Both the position numbers and the translations under genes were made by a program. Below the pieces are notes generated by a model, which searched no databases, had not been told where the DNA came from, and saw only the letters and a list, made by a program, of their open reading frames with translations. From NCBI RefSeq assembly GCF_009936235.1, contig NZ_AP022314.1, positions 4,154,001-4,218,000 on the forward strand: 64,000 bases of DNA, written 5' to 3'. The DNA comes from Mycobacterium xenopi (GTDB lineage Bacteria > Actinomycetota > Actinomycetes > Mycobacteriales > Mycobacteriaceae). Shown piece by piece: positions 1 through 7,751 of the stretch (positions are counted from its first letter, which is position 1; each line of letters opens with the position of its first letter).

Positions 1-35
1 CGCAGCAGCCGAAGGACTCGAGCCTCATCGACCAC
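1..35 (-). CDS. HepT-type toxin, N-terminal fragment (cut by window edge)
   Basis: Only the first codons lie in the window: GTG at 35-33, then VDEARVLRLL, which resembles the start of HepT (DUF86, HEPN-fold RNase) proteins. The start lies inside the 3' end of the upstream nucleotidyltransferase gene in a different frame, a typical overlap for this toxin-antitoxin pair. HepT is the toxin and is held inactive by AMP-ylation by its MntA partner. The catalytic RX4HXY region is outside the window, so the call rests on context and about 11 residues. Confidence 0.5.
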   Translation of the reverse strand, partial: MVDEARVLRLL

Positions 36-407
36 GGCGCACCGCTTCGGCAAACTCCTTGTGGGCGCGAGTGATTCGCGGAGTTCGTCGAAGTAGATCT
101 TGCGCGTCGTCGCTTCCCAAGCCACCCGGGTGGGCGGGTCTTTTTCGAATAGCAGCGTGCCGTGCAGCGCAACTTTGCCCGCGAGTTCCAGTGGAGCGTT
201 GTCGAGGACGAGCAGGTCGACGCCTGCGGGCAGCAAAACCTCGAAGGCCGCCGGTGGCCGCTGTCCACCGAAGTATGCGGCGATGTCGACGTCGGAGGTT
301 GGCCGCGCCGTGTTGTTCGCTCGGCTGCCGTGCAGGTAGGCGAACGCGGCGCCGTGACACCGCAGCGCCTCGACGGCCTCCGCAATTCGCGTCGCGACGT
401 CGCTCAT
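25..407 (-). pseudogene. MntA-type nucleotidyltransferase antitoxin, frameshifted
   Basis: ATG at 407-405 opens a frame with the minimal nucleotidyltransferase signature GS-X10-DXD (GSRANNTARPTSDVD, about residues 27-41), followed by LLVLDNAPLELAGKVALHG, typical of MntA antitoxins. Near position 84 the frame must shift for the family C-terminus (TPRITRAHKEFAEAVRRGR, stop 27-25) to be read, which implies one missing base (GAC GAN ACT CCG). Without the shift, the MntA frame is in register with the HepT start at 35, giving an apparent antitoxin-toxin fusion. MntA transfers AMP onto HepT to silence it. Other genes in the window show the same kind of lesion, so sequencing error is the likelier cause. 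Confidence 0.7.
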
Positions 408-578
408 GTCTGGAATTGTCTCATCACCGTTCGGGCGATGCGGGGAAGCGACGTCCTCGACAGGCTTGGCGTCACGGCCGATGCGCATGGCGTCATGCGC
501 GTTGATCTGGTCGAAAGCCCCGTTCGCGGCGGCGGGGCACGACGGTGGCCAGACCGCGACTACCTACACTGACCGATC

Positions 579-1343
579 GTGGGCATTCTGGTCGGGTTTG
601 CGCCGTGGATCGTCTATTGGGTGCTTGTCGGCAACATCCCTTTCATCGTGGCGGTGCTCGTGGCACTAGCGATCGCCCTCGCCGCACTGGCGATCGCTCG
701 CGGCCTACTCCAAATCGCCTCCGCCGCAGCTTTTCTGGTGCTGGCGGTGCTTACGTTCACGCTCAGCCTAATGTTCTTGGAGCGGTGGATCCTGCCGCTG
801 GGCAACGCCGGGATCTTCCTGGTGGCGCTTACCAGCATGGTGATCGGCAAGCCGTTCATGCGGGAATCAGTGACCGCCCACCTGCCCGCCGGGCTGACCG
901 ACAGCGAATTGTCTGACCGGATCGCCACGCTGCTGACCTGGCTGTGGGTCGCCGTGTTCGCCGCGATGACGGTGTCGTCGTTGATCCCGCCCGTCCTGGA
1001 TGCCGACGCCTCCATCCTCGAACGCAAGACGCTCCTGTCGTTCGCCGGCTACTGGGCCATCCCCTTTGCGCTCTTCGGCTTGGCGGCGCTCGCCTCGCCC
1101 ATGCTGCTCGCCCGCATGACCGCCGGTGCGGCCGACGCCGTCCGGAAGACCTCGTTTGTCGCCTACAGCGAAGCCACCATCGACGAGCTGTACTACCTCG
1201 CCCAGGAACACGCCAACCGCGAAGCCGGTCCCGGCCACGAGGCCTACGACGTCAAGGTCGGAGCCAAGGGAGAGCCGCTGACCGGAGACGAGTCCCGCAA
1301 GTCGTGGCCCTCGACCTACAAGGTGCGCGAGCGGCGGCGCTAG
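579..1343 (+). CDS. Multi-pass membrane protein of unknown function
   Basis: This 254-residue ATG-started protein has closely spaced hydrophobic segments over residues 1-95 (IVYWVLVGNIPFIVAVLVAL, then LLQIASAAAFLVLAVLTF and GIFLVALTSMVIG) and two more around 120-180. A hydrophilic tail of about 70 residues ends KVRERRR. No enzymatic motif is visible and I do not recognise the family. Its TAG stop overlaps the stop of the convergent NYN gene within a shared CTAG. Confidence 0.75.
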   Translation: MGILVGFAPWIVYWVLVGNIPFIVAVLVALAIALAALAIARGLLQIASAAAFLVLAVLTFTLSLMFLERWILPLGNAGIFLVALTSMVIGKPFMRESVTAHLPAGLTDSELSDRIATLLTWLWVAVFAAMTVSSLIPPVLDADASILERKTLLSFAGYWAIPFALFGLAALASPMLLARMTAGAADAVRKTSFVAYSEATIDELYYLAQEHANREAGPGHEAYDVKVGAKGEPLTGDESRKSWPSTYKVRERRR

Positions 1344-1711
1344 GGATCGACGAGGTTGCGGAAGCGGTGCGCCGGGTGCACCGACGCGCCCATGCTGCGG
1401 ACTCGATCGGTCAACGTCCGGTCCGAGGTGACGACGCAGATGTCGTGCGGCTGCGTATCGGCGCCGACCAGCCGGACGATCTCGTCGTCGGCTGAGTTGG
1501 CGGCCGCCACGGGCGCATACGCCACCTCGATCGTCGCCGCGCGGATGGCCGCCGACGGGGGCCGCTCGAATACCACCGTCACCTGCTCCCCCGTGGTCGA
1601 CGCCCAGCGGTCCAGGCTGTCTACCAGCGCCACCATCGCGCGCCGACGATCCTCCCACCAGCCGTCCGGGCGGGAGCCGATCACGTTCATGCCGTCGACG
1701 ATCCAGCGCAC
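1340..1711 (-). CDS. NYN-domain (YacP-like) predicted nuclease
   Basis: The frame begins RWIVDGMNVIGSRPDGWWED, with the acidic 'VDGMNV' strand of NYN/PIN-like nucleases, and continues with VTVVFERPP and a later ICVVTSDRTL strand, the expected alternating layout of acidic residues (Asp of VDGMN, Asp of TSDR). These domains cleave RNA using a metal ion. GTG at 1711-1709 is chosen because the fold starts immediately after it; a longer ATG-started version from 1777 would overlap the tpx start. Length is about 123 residues. Partner and substrate cannot be told from sequence. Confidence 0.75.
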   Translation of the reverse strand: MRWIVDGMNVIGSRPDGWWEDRRRAMVALVDSLDRWASTTGEQVTVVFERPPSAAIRAATIEVAYAPVAAANSADDEIVRLVGADTQPHDICVVTSDRTLTDRVRSMGASVHPAHRFRNLVDP

Positions 1712-1770
1712 ACACTCACGGTACGGCCCCTCCTCCCGGCTGCCCCGGGCCTGTTGGCAGACTATGGCCC

Positions 1771-2265
1771 ATGGCACAGATAACGTTGCGTGGAAATCCG
1801 GTCCATACGGTTGGCGAACTCCCGGCGGTGGGCTCTCCTGCCCCCAGCTTCACCTTGACGGGCACCGACCTCGGTGAGGTCAGCAGCGACAAGTTCCGTG
1901 GCAAGCCCTTGCTGCTCAACATTTTTCCGTCCATCGACACCCCGGTCTGTGCGGCCAGCGTGCGCACCTTCAACGAACGCGCCGCCGGCAAGGGCCTGTC
2001 CGTGTTGTGCGTGTCCAAAGACCTGCCGTTCGCCCAGCAGCGCTTCTGCGGCGCCGAGGGCATCGAGAATGTCGTCACGGCATCGGCGTTTCGCAGCAGC
2101 TTCGGCGAGGACTATGGCGTCACCATCACCGACGGTCCGATGGCCGGACTGCTGGCACGCGCCGTCGTCGTGATCGGCGCCGACGGCAACGTCGCGTACG
2201 AGGAACTGGTGCCCGAAATCGCCACCGAGCCCAACTACGACGCGGCGCTGGCCGCGCTGGGCTAG
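1771..2265 (+). CDS. tpx: Thiol peroxidase (atypical 2-Cys peroxiredoxin)
   Basis: This 164-residue protein reads as Tpx throughout. The peroxidatic cysteine sits in the FPSIDTPVCAASVRTFNE motif (Cys60) and the resolving cysteine in FAQQRFCGAEG (Cys93), with an extra Cys80 also seen in mycobacterial Tpx. It reduces hydroperoxides in the cytosol, with thioredoxin recharging the intramolecular disulphide. The ATG at 1771 gives the usual N-terminus MAQITLRGNP. The gene stands alone here, divergent from the NYN gene and convergent with the methyltransferase gene. Confidence 0.96.
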   Translation: MAQITLRGNPVHTVGELPAVGSPAPSFTLTGTDLGEVSSDKFRGKPLLLNIFPSIDTPVCAASVRTFNERAAGKGLSVLCVSKDLPFAQQRFCGAEGIENVVTASAFRSSFGEDYGVTITDGPMAGLLARAVVVIGADGNVAYEELVPEIATEPNYDAALAALG

Positions 2266-2282
2266 CTCGAAGGCTTGCCCGA

Positions 2283-2311
2283 CCCGCGGCCATGCCTGCC
2301 GCGGCCGCGGG
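2283..2311. terminator. GC-rich inverted repeat between convergent genes
   Basis: The 49-base gap between tpx and the methyltransferase gene holds CCCGCGGC (2283-2290) and its exact complement GCCGCGGG (2304-2311), a hairpin with a 13-base loop. There is no U tract on either side, as is usual for mycobacterial hairpin terminators. The placement between two stop codons suggests a bidirectional terminator. Confidence 0.45.
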
Positions 2312-2314
2312 ACC

Positions 2315-3253
2315 CTATAGCCGTCGCGCCGACACGAACAAACTGCGCGGCGCCGAGTCTTCGATGTCCGCGGGCGGGCGGCCGTAGCGGGCCATCAGCT
2401 CCTCGGCCGGCACCACCGACACGTCCCAGCCGTGGCGGCGCAACCAGTCACCGACGTCCTCGCGCTCCTCGAAGTACCACAGCTCCTGGACATCCGGGAT
2501 GTCTTGCTGCAGGTCGAGTTTCGCTGCCAGGGCACGGTAGCGCTGCATCTGGGCTCGCTGCCGTTCACGCAACTTCGGGTCGGTGAAGCCGGGGCCGGGC
2601 GCCTCGACGGCGATGCGGCTGCCCGGCACGCTCAGGGCGTGAACCCGCTCGAAGAGCAGATCCTGGGCGGCGGCCGGCAGAAACGGCAGCAGCCCCTCTG
2701 CCGACCACACGCTGGGCGCCGAAGCGTCAAAACCTGCCTGCTGCAACGCTGCCGGCCAGTCGTGGCGCAGATCGACCGGGACAGTGACCAGGTTGGCCGT
2801 CGGCTCATCACCGCGTTGCTGCAGCGTCGACGACTTGAACTCCAGCACCTTGGGCTGGTCGAGCTCGTAGACCGTCGTCCCGTCCGGCCACGGCAGCCGC
2901 CACGCCCGCGAATCCAGCCCGGCCGCCAGGATCACCGCTTGGCGCACACCGGCCTTGGTGGCGTCGACAAAGAACTCGTCGAAAAACACGGTCCGCGAGG
3001 CCATGTAGTTGACCATCGACCGCATCCGCAGCGGAAGATCGGGCTCGGCCTCGACGATCTCCTCGGGCAGCTGCGGTGCGGCGAACCAGCTCCACATGCC
3101 CTCCCCGGCAGCGTCGAGGAACACCCGCGCGAACGGGTCGCGGACCAGCGGGTTGTCGCTCTCGCTTTCCGCCGCGCGTGCCGCAGCCACGCCCAGCGCC
3201 GTCGCGCCCACGCTCTCGGTGATGTCCCAGGTGTCGTTGTCGGTTCGTGCCAC
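2315..3253 (-). CDS. S-adenosylmethionine-dependent methyltransferase (TIGR00027 / leucine carboxyl MTase-like)
   Basis: This 312-residue protein matches the large mycobacterial methyltransferase family that includes Rv0726c. It shows the N-terminal DTWDITESVGATALGVAAAR, the DPFARVFLDAAG segment, the SAM-binding strand RQAVILAAGLDSRAWRLPWP, and VYELDQPKVLEFK, whose acidic residue binds the ribose of SAM. A WSAEGLLPFLP segment and a YFEER.. C-terminal part are also family-typical. Substrates of this family are mostly unknown. The gene is divergent from the toxin-antitoxin operon and shares its intergenic region. Confidence 0.9.
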   Translation of the reverse strand: MARTDNDTWDITESVGATALGVAAARAAESESDNPLVRDPFARVFLDAAGEGMWSWFAAPQLPEEIVEAEPDLPLRMRSMVNYMASRTVFFDEFFVDATKAGVRQAVILAAGLDSRAWRLPWPDGTTVYELDQPKVLEFKSSTLQQRGDEPTANLVTVPVDLRHDWPAALQQAGFDASAPSVWSAEGLLPFLPAAAQDLLFERVHALSVPGSRIAVEAPGPGFTDPKLRERQRAQMQRYRALAAKLDLQQDIPDVQELWYFEEREDVGDWLRRHGWDVSVVPAEELMARYGRPPADIEDSAPRSLFVSARRL

Positions 3254-3313
3254 CGTCGCTCCTTATCTACTCGTCGGCTCACGCCACAGTACGCCGACTA
3301 TCTGGCATGCTGT

Positions 3314-3332
3314 TTCGATTGTTTCAATCGAA
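3314..3332. promoter_or_regulatory. Palindromic operator candidate for the RES-Xre operon
   Basis: TTCGATTG (3314-3321), TTT, CAATCGAA (3325-3332): a perfect 8-base inverted repeat ending 24 bases before the antitoxin ATG. Xre/MbcA-type antitoxins usually bind palindromes over their own promoter, so this is the likely autoregulatory site. It could also affect the divergent methyltransferase gene that starts at 3253. Confidence 0.6.
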
Positions 3333-3356
3333 GACCGTGCGGGGTAGCATGGACGC

Positions 3357-3872
3357 ATGCCCACCGCCGTTGCCCCGCTCGTCCAGCAGGTCGCCGAGCG
3401 CGCAGAGAAGGATTCCGGATTCGCCGAGGTGCTCGATGCCCTGCTGGAGGCGCCGACCGCCCCGCAGGGCACGCTCGAGCGCATCGCCGCCGCCCGGTTG
3501 AACGACAAGCGCCGCGCCGCCCTGGTGCACGAGTTCGTCGGCGGTTCGCTGCCCACACCGCACGTGCAAGCGCGGCTGGGCCTGAAGTCGCCGCAGGCGG
3601 TACACCGCCTGCGCAGCCGCGGCAAGCTGCTGGGGTCCGCGGTGGGTAACCAAACCTGGTTTCCGGCTTGGCAATTCGACGGCGACCGGCTGCGGCCTGA
3701 CCTGCCGCGGATTCTGGAGTTGTTGGCGCGCTTCACCTCTGATCCATTGGCAGCCGATCGCATCATGCGCCTGAATCACGACGAACTGGGCGGCTCGTCG
3801 ATCGCCGAGGCGCTGCTCCGGCCGAAGACCGCCGAGACCGCGTGGCGGATGCTGACTGCCGTCGGTGCCTGA
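3357..3872 (+). CDS. Xre/MbcA/ParS-type antitoxin of a RES toxin
   Basis: This 171-residue protein has a central HTH-like segment (VQARLGLKSPQAVHRLRSRG, about residues 66-85) followed by QTWFPAWQFD. The C-terminal half (DPLAADRIMRLNHDELGGSS ... PKTAETAWRMLTAVGA) has the look of the toxin-binding domain of MbcA/Xre antitoxins (DUF2384), which normally block the NAD pocket of the RES partner. It overlaps the downstream RES gene by 8 bases, so the two are translationally coupled. Expected role: neutralise the RES toxin and repress the operon through the palindrome at 3314-3332. Confidence 0.82.
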   Translation: MPTAVAPLVQQVAERAEKDSGFAEVLDALLEAPTAPQGTLERIAAARLNDKRRAALVHEFVGGSLPTPHVQARLGLKSPQAVHRLRSRGKLLGSAVGNQTWFPAWQFDGDRLRPDLPRILELLARFTSDPLAADRIMRLNHDELGGSSIAEALLRPKTAETAWRMLTAVGA

Positions 3873-4485
3873 GCTTCCCGCCGGCTATCAGGCGCCCTTA
3901 CCGGCGGATCGGCCGGTCGGCCTGCGCCGTCGGCGCGTGTCCGCGGGCACCGAACTGTGGCGCGTCGACGCCACCGCGCCCGCGGAGTGGACGTGGCAGG
4001 GGTTTCCGGAGGCGCTGTTCCGGTTCGATCCCGAATCCGGGTCATTTCGAACGCGATACGCCGCAGCCAGCCTCGTCGGCGCATTCCGGGAACGATACCG
4101 GCCCACCGGACTGGTGATTCCCGCCGACCACGCTGCCCACCACGTGGTGCGGCTTGTCGCCGTCCGCCACCTGCGGGTGCTTGACCTGCGCACCGAGGCC
4201 AACCTCGATGCGCTCAGTGTCGACGACCAGATCAGCACCGGCCAGCATCCCGAGGTGTGGGACACCTGCCATCGGCTCGCCGACGCGGTCAAGCGGTGGT
4301 GGAGTGACCTGGACGCCATCGTCTACCGGCCGCGCACCACCCCCGAGACGTCGGCCAACTTCGCGTTCTTTGCCCTCGATGCGTTCAGCCCGGAGTCGTG
4401 GCCGCTTGCCGAGCGGGCCGACGTGCTCATCGAACTTGTGTTGCGGCACGGCTTTACGGTCAGCTGGGACGTGGGCGGCGCGTAG
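3865..4485 (+). CDS. RES-domain toxin (NAD+-degrading family)
   Basis: The GTG start at 3865 lies inside the antitoxin gene. The 206-residue protein shows the three hallmark blocks: GTELWRVDATAPAEWTW with the conserved Arg near residue 30, FRTRYAAASLVGAFRERY with Tyr, and DAIVYRPRTTPETSANFAFF, carrying the family's R..S...N/A pattern. RES toxins such as MbcT of M. tuberculosis destroy NAD+ by phosphorolysis or hydrolysis. The conserved residues look intact, so an active toxin is expected, kept in check by the overlapping upstream antitoxin. Confidence 0.87.
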   Translation: MPELPAGYQAPLPADRPVGLRRRRVSAGTELWRVDATAPAEWTWQGFPEALFRFDPESGSFRTRYAAASLVGAFRERYRPTGLVIPADHAAHHVVRLVAVRHLRVLDLRTEANLDALSVDDQISTGQHPEVWDTCHRLADAVKRWWSDLDAIVYRPRTTPETSANFAFFALDAFSPESWPLAERADVLIELVLRHGFTVSWDVGGA

Positions 4486-4614
4486 CCGCTCACGCACGGC
4501 AGGATGGTCAGGATGGTAAAGCGTCCACCGCGGATCGGACGCAATACCCTGAAACGTCGGCGATCCAGCGTCAGTATCGAGGCCGGTGAGCGCCACCCGG
4601 AAAGGAGCAGTGAC

Positions 4615-5052
4615 ATGCCCGCACCCCTCAGCACGACCGATCGCAGACAGCGCACCCGCTCGTTCGCGCGGGTGCTTGGGCCATTTATCGCCGTGGTTCC
4701 CGCGGTCGTCGCGATCAGGGCGGGAACCCTGCGCGACCAGTTGTCGAGCTTCTCGGAAGACCCGATGTGGCCCTGGGTACTGGGTGCGCTGCTGTTCCTC
4801 GGCGGGCTGTTCGTCGTTGCGTTTCACCAGTATTGGCGCAGCGTTGCCGCGGTGATCATCTCACTGTTCGGCTGGTTCCTGCTGCTGCGCGGTTTGACAT
4901 TGCTCGCCGCGCCGCAGTTGATCGTCAACGGAGCCGAATCCGCGACCGAAACGTCAAGTGCCGCCGTCATTGTCGTGCGGGTCGTGTTCGGGCTGCTCGC
5001 ACTGTGCGGTGTGTACCTGGCATACGTGGGGTGGCTGAAGAAGGTCGACTGA
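4615..5052 (+). CDS. Small membrane protein, four predicted TM segments
   Basis: ATG at 4615 is preceded by AAAGGAG (4601-4607), a strong ribosome site, so it is preferred over an upstream in-frame ATG at 4504. The 145-residue protein has hydrophobic stretches at about 20-36 (VLGPFIAVVPAVVAI), 50-68 (WVLGALLFLGGLFVVAF), 75-97 (AAVIISLFGWFLLLRGLTLL) and 115-140 (VIVVRVVFGLLALCGVYLAY). No function can be assigned. Confidence 0.75.
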   Translation: MPAPLSTTDRRQRTRSFARVLGPFIAVVPAVVAIRAGTLRDQLSSFSEDPMWPWVLGALLFLGGLFVVAFHQYWRSVAAVIISLFGWFLLLRGLTLLAAPQLIVNGAESATETSSAAVIVVRVVFGLLALCGVYLAYVGWLKKVD

Positions 5053-5073
5053 CCCAAGACCGTCACGGCGCGT

Positions 5074-5307
5074 GTGGTGAAGCGCAAGGACGTCCGGCAG
5101 GCCGAACTGCTCGACCAGGTACTGGCGCTGTTTCTCGAACACGGCTACGAAAACGTCAGCCTCAACGCCGGGGTTGCGGCGAGCTACCAGGTCAAGATGG
5201 CCATGGGCGCTGCTGAACAGGTCGCGGCGATGACGTCGCTGCTGCGGCTGCACAACCAGGCCCTGTTCGAACGGATCGTCGCCATCTGGGAGGACCTGTT
5301 CAAGTAG
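5074..5307 (+). pseudogene. TetR-family regulator remnant (internal deletion)
   Basis: The 77-residue GTG-started ORF begins like a TetR DNA-binding domain (KDVRQAELLDQVLALFLEHG YENVSLN...) but the turn and recognition helix that should follow are missing. After about 30 residues it passes into an unrelated-looking helical tail (MTSLLRLHNQALFERIVAIW). TetR proteins are normally near 190-220 residues. It is best read as a decayed regulator in which two ends were joined in frame. A genuinely short protein cannot be excluded. Confidence 0.5.
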
Positions 5308-5401
5308 AGGCGATGCTCGCGCGCCTCGAGCCCGCCCGCCGTTAGACCCCGGCGTCCGGCAACACGCCCCCACGCAGGCCGATTAGTCCTACGGTGTTGG
5401 C

Positions 5402-5887
5402 ATGACAGAACAGTCACCGGTAATCACCGAATCGCATCCACCCGAAGCCCTGCTTCGCGTCGTCAACCCCATCCTGCGGTCGCTGCTGCGTACACCGCTG
5501 ATGGGTCCGGCGCGCAAACAGCTGATGGTGTTGAGCTTCAAGGGTCGAAAGACCGGGCGCCAGTATGCGATTCCGTTGAGCGCTCACCGGATCAACGACA
5601 TTCTCTACGCACTGACCGGCGCGCGGTGGAAGCACAACTTCCGTGACGGCGCCGACGCCCAGGTTTTGCTGGACGGCAAGACCATCGCCATGCGCGGTGA
5701 GCTGATCGAAGACCGTGGTGTCGTCGCCGATCTGTACCGGCGCTGCTCGGAGTCCTACGGCGTCAAGGGTGCCCAGCGCATGATCGGAATCAAATTCCGC
5801 GAGCAGCGGATTCCCACGCTCGACGAGTTCGCCGAAGCGGTCGACCGGCTGAAGTTGGCCGCCATCCGGCTGACACCCGTGGCTTAG
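5402..5887 (+). CDS. DUF385 (Ddn/Fqr-type) F420-dependent nitroreductase or quinone reductase family protein
   Basis: This 161-residue protein shows the DUF385 split-barrel pattern: a hydrophobic N-terminal helix (LLRVVNPILRSLLRTPL), the FKGRKTGRQYAIPL block (the VxGRKSGxxR-type motif that contacts the F420 phosphate) and a later WKHNFRDGADAQVLLDGKT strand. Members use reduced deazaflavin F420 to reduce quinones, nitro compounds or related substrates. Its 3' end overlaps the convergent Mut7-C gene by four bases. The exact substrate is unknown. Confidence 0.8.
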   Translation: MTEQSPVITESHPPEALLRVVNPILRSLLRTPLMGPARKQLMVLSFKGRKTGRQYAIPLSAHRINDILYALTGARWKHNFRDGADAQVLLDGKTIAMRGELIEDRGVVADLYRRCSESYGVKGAQRMIGIKFREQRIPTLDEFAEAVDRLKLAAIRLTPVA

Positions 5888-6630
5888 AGCTGGTCGCGCA
5901 GCCGCTCCACGCGGCCTAGCAGCTTCGCATAATGTGAACCGGCCCAATAGATCTGCCCACAGTCGGCGCAGCGGCTGAATTCGTCGTAGTAGCGGCGGGT
6001 CAACGGCTCGAGCTGGTCGATCACCTCGTCCTTGGTGACCGGCGCCAGCGCGCCGTTGCACCGCACGCACCGGGTCAGCGGAGCCAGCCGCTCGCGCAGA
6101 TCCAACCGCCGCAACACTTCCAGCGTCTGCTCTTCCGGGTCGTGGGCCCGCACGAACAGGCCATGGGTGATCGCGCGACGCTTCAATAGCGCACGGTCTC
6201 GAGTCAGCAGAATCCGCTGCTGGGCCAAGCTGATATCGGCCAAGGTGTCATCGTCGGCGTCGCCGGAGAACCACACGTCGAAGCCCAGCACCCGCAGCAA
6301 CCGTGCGAGCCCACCCAGGTTGACGTCGACGACGAAGCGTGGATCGCGCAGCGGTTCCGGCCGCAGTCTGGTCGTCGACCCGATGTCGAGCGCCTCGAAC
6401 ACCGGGTAGGCGGCGATGCGGTCACCCGTTTGTGGGCGATGGGCGAAGTCGACCGGTTCGCCGTTGACCAGGATGAGGTCGACCTCGGTGTGCGGGATGC
6501 CCATGGCCTCCAGCACGTCCTTGACGGTCTGATGGCTGCGGAACGGCCGACGCAGCGTCAGACCACGCGACTGCGGGTCCAGGAAGTCGTTGAGCTCGGC
6601 GTATGCCCGCACCTCCACATAGCCGGCCAT
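5884..6630 (-). CDS. Mut7-C RNase domain protein with N-terminal ubiquitin-like domain
   Basis: The 248-residue protein has two parts. Residues 1-85 are a beta-grasp, ThiS-like domain (LILVNGEPVDFAHRPQTGDRI). Residues 90-248 are a Mut7-C (DUF82) PIN-like nuclease domain starting FVVDVNLGGLARLLRVLGFD, with the acidic DVNLGGLAR..GFD..... motif and LLTRDRALL. Two CxxC pairs (CVRCNGAL, CADCGQIYW) form a zinc ribbon. The ATG at 6630 gives the start MAGYVEVRAYAEL. It probably acts on RNA. It lies 40 bases downstream of galK on the same strand, so it may be read from the gal operon. Confidence 0.83.
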   Translation of the reverse strand: MAGYVEVRAYAELNDFLDPQSRGLTLRRPFRSHQTVKDVLEAMGIPHTEVDLILVNGEPVDFAHRPQTGDRIAAYPVFEALDIGSTTRLRPEPLRDPRFVVDVNLGGLARLLRVLGFDVWFSGDADDDTLADISLAQQRILLTRDRALLKRRAITHGLFVRAHDPEEQTLEVLRRLDLRERLAPLTRCVRCNGALAPVTKDEVIDQLEPLTRRYYDEFSRCADCGQIYWAGSHYAKLLGRVERLRDQL

Positions 6631-6670
6631 GCCCCATGCTCTCCCGCCGTCTCGACCAGGCGCAATCAGC

Positions 6671-7751
6671 TCACCCCAGGCCTGCGCCCGGCGCGGCACG
6701 GGTGCGGGTGATGACGGGCTGCTGATAGCCCGCCTCGTGCACCGCCCGCCGCACCGCCTCGGCGACGGCGTCGACGCGCTCGGCCGGCACCAAGGCGATC
6801 ACGCAGCCGCCGAAGCCGCCGCCGGTCATCCGGGCCCCGAAAGCGCCGCCCTCGACGGCGGCGTCGGCGATGACATCGATGTGGTGGGTGGTGATTTCGA
6901 AGTCGTCGCGCATCGACGCATGCGAGGCGGTCAGGATGCGGCCGGCTTCGCCGAAATCCGAACCATTTAGTGCGGCGACGAAGTCGAGTACACGCTGGTT
7001 TTCGGTCAGCACGTGGCGGGCGCGGCGGGCGTCGACGGGTTCGGTGACGCTCGTCAGCGCTGACAAGTCGTCGACCTCACGCAGCGACGACACCCGCAGG
7101 TCCGCCGCGGCACGGTCGCAGGACGCGCGACGGGCGGCATATTCGCCGTCGGCGTGACTGTGCCGGGCCCGCGAGTCGATCAGTAGCAGCGCAACCCCGC
7201 ACGCGTCGGGATCGAACGGCACCGGCCGCACCGTCAGAGCGCGAAAGTCGATCAGCAGCGCCGTCGACCGCTGCCCGAACAGCGCGGCCAGTTGGTCGAG
7301 TAAACCCGTTGGCGCGCCCACGTATTCGTTTTCGGCGCGCTGAGCAAGCTGGGCCTGCTCGATGCGCTCGATGCGGACATCGGCCGCTGACGTCAACGCG
7401 CCGAGCACCGCGCACCCCAAGGCCGCCGACGACGCCAGGCCCAACCCGATTTCGACATCGCTGGTGATCGACATGGCCCCGCCGGGCACGGGTGCCCGGC
7501 GGCGCGCAGCGCCCACACCACACCGGCCACATAGCCGCCCAGCCGCTCACCTCACCGGGTGCGGTGTCGAGCGGGATGCGCACCGTGCCGTCGGCGCGGT
7601 CGCTGCACACGGTGATCGCGTCGCTTTGCTGGGCCGTGAACGTCGCCACGGTGCGCTGCGGCAGCGCGATCGGCAGCGCGAATCCCAAGTTGTAGTCGGT
7701 GTGCTCGCCGATTAGGTTGATCCGTCCCGGCGCGGCGTATCGCACGCTCAT
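6671..7751 (-). pseudogene. galK: Galactokinase, interrupted by two frameshifts (probably sequencing errors)
   Basis: The start MSVRYAAPGRINLIGEHTDY carries the GHMP-kinase galactokinase signature. Downstream are the phosphate-binding loop (GLGLASSAALGCAVLG) and the C-terminal GARMTGGGFGGCVIAL motif, all in good order. Two single-base losses break the frame, near 7533 (W-A-A-[Y]VAGVVWALRAAG) and near 7490 (GHP-[V]PGGAMSI). With both repaired a full-length enzyme of about 360 residues results. It phosphorylates galactose for the Leloir pathway. The start overlaps the galT stop by four bases, so galT-galK form one operon. Confidence 0.85.

Noticed and set aside
7077..7751. galK as a true pseudogene
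   Set aside because: Both breaks are single-base losses with perfect resumption of conserved sequence, and galT beside it is intact; sequencing error is likelier.
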